DNA of 64,000 nt from Ferruginibacter yonginensis (lineage in GTDB: Bacteria > Bacteroidota > Bacteroidia > Chitinophagales > Chitinophagaceae). The translations under genes were made by a program, and so were the position numbers. The DNA is taken from the NCBI RefSeq assembly GCF_042651465.1, contig NZ_JBHSCZ010000005.1, positions 1-64,000 of the forward strand. The letters are read 5' to 3'. Numbering within the stretch: the stretch's first letter is position 1; each line of letters opens with the position of its first letter. The notes under the pieces were generated by a model. The model saw only the letters and a list, made by a program, of their open reading frames with translations. It made no database searches and was not told the DNA's origin. Positions 62,422-64,000 of the stretch are shown here, piece by piece.

Positions 62422-62445
62422 GTAGGTTGGTGTGGACACTAATCT
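62422..62445. repeat. Second hairpin type, copy 2 (degenerate)
   Basis: GTAGGTTGGTGTGGACACTAATCT, the same order of two hairpin types as at 62211-62279, so the pair moves or is copied as a unit. Confidence 0.65.
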
Positions 62446-62504
62446 AAAAGAAAATATATCCGATAAAGAACTACAATTGCTTATTGATGTACTGGCAGAA
62501 TAAT

Positions 62505-62528
62505 AAAAACCGCAATTAAGCGGTTTTT
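62505..62528 (-). terminator. Terminator overlapping the end of the immunity-like gene
   Basis: AAAAACCGC and GCGGTTTTT with a 6-nt loop; on the minus strand the stop codon lies within the loop. Confidence 0.75.
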
Positions 62529-63001
62529 ATTACTTTTAATAATTCAATATTTTCAGGAATTGGGACATCGTAAACAGACTTTTGTCTTTCTTCCCAAATC
62601 TTTTCTACTTCTGAAATTCTTATTTCACCTAAATAATAGGGGTTCCCGATTCCATCGTGTAACTCATAAAAATTTAGCTTTTTGCCTAATTCCAAATCTT
62701 TAGTGGCTAAATGTAAATGTATTTCATCTCCATGATAAGGTTCAACTACAAAAATCCCACCTTTATATTTTGCTTTTGTAGTAACAAAAAAAGCGTTTTT
62801 TAAATCCTTTATCAGAATGTCTTTTCTATATCTATTTGACACTTCATCTAAAGCAAACCCACTCAATTGCCCGTAATCTTTTGAATATGATAAAACTCTA
62901 TGATTTTTTTCTAACTCTTGATCTAGCCCATGACCGTAGTATTCATTTATAGCCATTTCTATATTTTCATATAATGTGTATGTTCCAATTCTTATTGTCA
63001 T
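62516..63001 (-). CDS. Probable immunity protein
   Basis: 161 residues from the ATG at 63001, whose ATGA overlaps the TGA stop of the upstream gene; a GTG 78 bp upstream is in frame but would lie inside that gene. It begins MTIRIGTYTLYENIEMAIN; GIFVVEPYHGDEIHLHLATKD is the clearest conserved-looking block. No known family assigned. The 4-bp coupling to a Gly/Pro/Asn-rich toxin-like gene is typical of polymorphic-toxin immunity genes (inference). Confidence 0.6.
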   Translation of the reverse strand: MTIRIGTYTLYENIEMAINEYYGHGLDQELEKNHRVLSYSKDYGQLSGFALDEVSNRYRKDILIKDLKNAFFVTTKAKYKGGIFVVEPYHGDEIHLHLATKDLELGKKLNFYELHDGIGNPYYLGEIRISEVEKIWEERQKSVYDVPIPENIELLKVIKTA

Positions 63002-63936
63002 GGCACTGGAATAAATTTGTTTTGTGCAGTCGAAATTTTCGCTCTCAATACTTCCGTGCCATCTGAAAATACTTCCCACAATTCAGAACCTTCGGTTGGC
63101 GTATTATATGGTGGCTTCCATTCAGGAGTTCCCAATTTACCATTATTACCTCCTGTAAAACCATTTCCTGTATATGGTAAATCTCCAGTAACTTCTGGTA
63201 ATTTGGGTACTGTTAAATTAGGAGTTGGCGTTTTATATCTTATTACTCCAAAACTGCCATCAGATAAATTGAATTGTGTGCCTGGATAATCTAAACGCAT
63301 ACCTTGATAAACATCTTCAAAAGTATTTAGATGCTTTGCATCTTTAGCTGTTGAAACAAAACCACCAACTTTACGAAAATTGTCGTTGGGTACATCAATA
63401 AAACTTTGAATTTGATTTTTAGGAATTACTTTTTGCAATAGAGTATTTCCATCAGGAATTGGTATTGAATTTCTGATTGCATCTATATGTGCCTTCTCTA
63501 CAATAGTCATTAAATCATATCGCTTTTGTTGTAGTAACTTAAAGTCGTTTAAACTTAATCCACGTTGTGATAAAATAGTAGCAATATTATCTGAAAAACC
63601 ATTGATTCCATTGATAATATTTCTACCAAAAAGCGAGTTCCCCACCCCTTTTAGATTCTTAGGAGATAAATAAATTTTACCTGACACAGTTTCTACTACA
63701 TCAAATTCTCCCTTAACAAAACCTTCATTTTTCTTTATGTAAATATAAGCAGAATTAGGTAATGTTTCTTCATTAACAAAAGTTCCGAGTATTTGTTTTA
63801 CTGGTCCATGTAAATTTTTATCGAACAACGAAGCAGCATCAAGGTATAAAGTATTTTTACCTGTTAAACTTGTATTTATTTGGCCTAAAGAAATTGTTGT
63901 TACAGCGTTATTATTGGGCGCCATTGATTTTAACAT
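62998..63936 (-). CDS. Probable polymorphic-toxin C-terminal fragment
   Basis: 312 residues; starts at 63936, alternative ATG at 63924. The N-terminal half is helical, with a linker-like stretch following. The C-terminal 120 residues (GGFVSTAKDAKHLNTFEDVYQGMRLDYPG, SDGSFGVIRYKTP, ELWEVFSDGTEVLRAKIS) look like a compact toxin domain, reminiscent of ADP-ribosyltransferase-type modules by the R..G..S..E layout but unproven. No signal peptide or RHS repeats: the gene begins right after a hairpin repeat, so it may be a severed toxin end. Followed by a coupled immunity-like gene. Confidence 0.5.
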   Translation of the reverse strand: MLKSMAPNNNAVTTISLGQINTSLTGKNTLYLDAASLFDKNLHGPVKQILGTFVNEETLPNSAYIYIKKNEGFVKGEFDVVETVSGKIYLSPKNLKGVGNSLFGRNIINGINGFSDNIATILSQRGLSLNDFKLLQQKRYDLMTIVEKAHIDAIRNSIPIPDGNTLLQKVIPKNQIQSFIDVPNDNFRKVGGFVSTAKDAKHLNTFEDVYQGMRLDYPGTQFNLSDGSFGVIRYKTPTPNLTVPKLPEVTGDLPYTGNGFTGGNNGKLGTPEWKPPYNTPTEGSELWEVFSDGTEVLRAKISTAQNKFIPVP

Positions 63937-63941
63937 CTGCT

Positions 63942-63972
63942 CTTCGAGATGTTAGCGCAGCGCATCTCGAAG
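63942..63972. repeat. Hairpin repeat at the window edge
   Basis: CTTCGAGATG / CATCTCGAAG around an 11-nt GC-containing middle. It lies immediately upstream of the toxin-like gene; similar in style, not in sequence, to the 62-kb hairpins. Confidence 0.65.
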
Positions 63973-64000
63973 TTTAAATACAAAAGATATTTTTATTATC

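Larger units (their letters stand above)
61989..62515. other. Gene-free stretch with hairpin repeats
   Basis: 527 bp without a convincing gene. It contains three copies of a GCAACGTC...GACGTTGC hairpin and two copies of a GGTTGGTGT...ACACCAACC hairpin (separate entries). The remainder is AT-rich with no promoter or ORF I trust. Confidence 0.6.

Noticed and set aside
62097..62445. CRISPR-like array behind ssrA
   Set aside because: The repeats are palindromes with irregular spacing and no constant spacer length.

Overview
The window looks like a Bacteroidota chromosome, most likely a member of the Chitinophagales/Chitinophagaceae. The reasons are AT-rich coding DNA, Bacteroidota-type -7 boxes (TAnnTTTG) upstream of several genes, a type IX secretion lipoprotein of the PorW/SprE type, an HU-CCDC81-type protein, DUF2130 and DUF4197 proteins, a Bacteroidota-type putative porin, many signal peptides ending in AQ, and a tmRNA with tag GNTQYAMAA. 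The genus cannot be fixed from the sequence alone.

Region 1 (1-16.2 kb) is the striking part. It is an array of short cassettes separated by 15 imperfectly palindromic elements of 185-191 bp. Every gene in it lies on the minus strand, usually one or two per cassette, and starts only 15-111 bp from the element on its 5' side. Each element begins with AAC and ends with GTT. The 7-13 bp just outside AAC/GTT differ from cassette to cassette, but the two ends of any one cassette are complementary to each other. This is the geometry of integron gene cassettes (gene plus attC), but the elements are longer than usual attC sites and most do not fit the RYYYAAC/GTTRRRY boxes. No integrase is present in the window, so the array resembles a CALIN (attC cluster lacking an integrase). 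Cargo includes a retron-like reverse transcriptase with an HTH partner, a two-gene TIR/TIR-like cassette, a proteasome-like Ntn hydrolase, an RNase Z-like metallo-hydrolase, LRR and HEAT proteins, a VOC protein, small membrane proteins, an outer-membrane barrel and three cassettes without a convincing gene.

Region 2 (16.2-16.9 kb) is a gene-free junction with degenerate short repeats and a GC-rich patch.

Region 3 (16.9-48 kb) is ordinary chromosome: DoxX; a TPR protein, a beta-barrel and an HU-like protein in a row; a methyltransferase; glutamine cyclotransferase; a saccharopine dehydrogenase-like protein; DUF4197; lpdA; a class A beta-lactamase-like hydrolase; dcd; a phosphopantetheinyl transferase; an M90-like peptidase; DUF2130; three tRNAs (Leu-GAG, Leu-UAA, Gly-GCC); a GT2 glycosyltransferase; a histidine kinase; an ECF sigma/anti-sigma pair; SprT-like; AtpZ-like and membrane proteins; PorW; a PBP1A-like enzyme; fasciclin; lipase; GNAT; and DinB-like.

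Region 4 (48-52.7 kb) is a small AT-rich accessory stretch: a metallopeptidase-like lipoprotein gene broken by a stop codon just after its lipobox cysteine, two unrecognised genes, and a recent tandem gene duplication with mosaic divergence.

Region 5 (52.7-62 kb) is core again: sucC, purine nucleoside phosphorylase, porin, AlkA-like, DUF3050, YceI, an OB-fold protein, ggt and ssrA. Region 6 (62-64 kb) holds hairpin-forming repeats and a probable toxin/immunity pair cut off by the window edge.
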